Assembly (NCBI RefSeq): GCF_000617845.2
Contig: NZ_DF820426.1
Coordinates: 248,001 to 312,000 of the forward strand
Reading direction: 5' to 3'
Origin: Bradyrhizobium sp. DOA9
Lineage (GTDB): Bacteria; Pseudomonadota; Alphaproteobacteria; Rhizobiales; Xanthobacteraceae
Length of the DNA stretch: 64,000 nt
In this document: in pieces, positions 63,546 to 64,000 of the stretch
Position numbering within the stretch: position 1 is the first letter of the stretch
Layout of the letters: each line of letters starts with the position of its first letter
Position numbers and translations under genes: made by a program
The notes under the pieces: model-generated
What the model saw: the letters and a program-made list of their open reading frames with translations, nothing else
Databases searched by the model: none
What the model was told of the DNA's origin: nothing

Positions 63546-64000
63546 GGTGGACGCATCGAGAGGTCGTATCACCCCAACATTGTCGTCAATCTCAATGTGC
63601 GTGCCAAAAGGTACCGAAAGCTTCCGCAAGCGCTCGAGAATGACGGCTCCATAGTGCGGCACTGCAATCCTAGGAATGCCCCGATTTGCCATGCGCTGCG
63701 AATGGCCGAGTTCTAGCGGAACCAACCGGACCTCGGCCAGCCGATTTTGCTCGAACCGGCACACCGGGATGACGCTTTCGTAAAAGATTGGGTCCGTGAA
63801 GCCATAATCCGTCTCATAGCCGGCGGACTCCTCAGCCGCGGTCACGTCGGCATCTGTATCGATCCTGGGATCCTTGCCATACGCGGCAAAAGTGTCGGCG
63901 GCGACTGGAGTTCGCAGTCCGTCGAAAAAGAAGTTACCGACCCCGTAGAGGATGGGACGGTCTTTGTAGATTTCTATGCCTCGCAGCCGGTGCGGGCCGT
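63531..64000 (-). CDS. CapA-family protein paralogue, 5' end outside the window
   Basis: The visible 155 residues begin GPHRLRGIEIYKDRPILYGVGNFFFDGLRTPVAADTFAAYGKDPRIDTDADVT and continue to VGVIRPLDAST. This corresponds to the C-terminal third of the CapA-like protein at 36886-38283, by eye about 65% identical, so it is a paralogue rather than a recent duplicate. The last four residues (NRVP) and the stop TAG (63531-63533) are encoded by the IS256-family terminal repeat, which has replaced the natural C-terminus. Because only about six to eight residues are lost, the protein may still work if its 5' part is intact. Confidence 0.85.
   Translation of the reverse strand, partial: GPHRLRGIEIYKDRPILYGVGNFFFDGLRTPVAADTFAAYGKDPRIDTDADVTAAEESAGYETDYGFTDPIFYESVIPVCRFEQNRLAEVRLVPLELGHSQRMANRGIPRIAVPHYGAVILERLRKLSVPFGTHIEIDDNVGVIRPLDASTNRVP

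Noticed and set aside
1..64000. nod boxes, tts boxes, nif/fix genes, tRNA or rRNA genes, CRISPR arrays
   Set aside because: Looked for by eye on both strands and not found; a tRNA or degenerate promoter element could still have been missed without a search tool.

Overview
The window looks like a stretch of accessory DNA from an alphaproteobacterium of the order Rhizobiales, most likely a Bradyrhizobium- or Mesorhizobium-type symbiosis or integrative island. The reasons are the IS families present (IS66, IS21, IS256, IS3, IS30, IS5 and a Tn5-like IS4), the remains of a Trb-type conjugation operon with LuxI/LuxR quorum-sensing genes, and panBC lying outside a housekeeping context. No nod, nif, fix, rRNA or tRNA gene was recognised, so the symbiosis assignment is an inference.

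Layout. 1-1.8 kb: 3' part of an IS66 element and an older IS66 scrap. 2.3-3.5 kb: two divergent GNAT acetyltransferases. 4.2-9.5 kb: decayed trbL-trbF-trbG-trbI plus an intact DUF2274 gene; trbI is split by an intact IS256-family element with an exact 8-bp target duplication. 9.5-14.3 kb: a LysR regulator, an intact LuxI-type synthase with a lux-type palindrome at its promoter, panB, a frameshifted panC and a broken LuxR regulator. 14.7-21.6 kb: amino-acid metabolism with alanine dehydrogenase, an Lrp/AsnC regulator divergent from a succinate-semialdehyde-type dehydrogenase and class III aminotransferase pair, and glutamate dehydrogenase. 21.6-25.3 kb: a complete IS21 element and an IS5-like remnant.

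25.5-41.8 kb: a metabolic island with a peptide ABC transporter (binding protein on the minus strand, two permeases and two ATPases on the plus strand), two translationally coupled FAD-dependent amino-acid dehydrogenases, a CapA-type metallophosphatase-like protein, an M20 metallopeptidase and a DUF2817 (M14-like) peptidase. An IS21 scrap lies between its halves. 41.8-46.2 kb: nested IS3, IS4 and IS21 sequences. 46.5-50.7 kb: MmgE/PrpD, MATE and ornithine-cyclodeaminase-family genes in tandem on the minus strand. These parts suggest uptake and breakdown of an unusual peptide or D-amino-acid-containing compound, but no known pathway is matched.

50.9-63.5 kb is an IS graveyard (IS66, IS21, IS3, IS30 and IS256 fragments nested in each other). 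It holds a decaying second copy of the M20 and DUF2817 genes, the latter split by an intact IS3 element. The window closes in a capA paralogue whose last codons and stop come from an IS256 end. Frameshifts are concentrated in conjugation, quorum-regulator and IS genes and in the second peptidase copy. Most metabolic genes are intact, which fits real decay better than random sequencing error.
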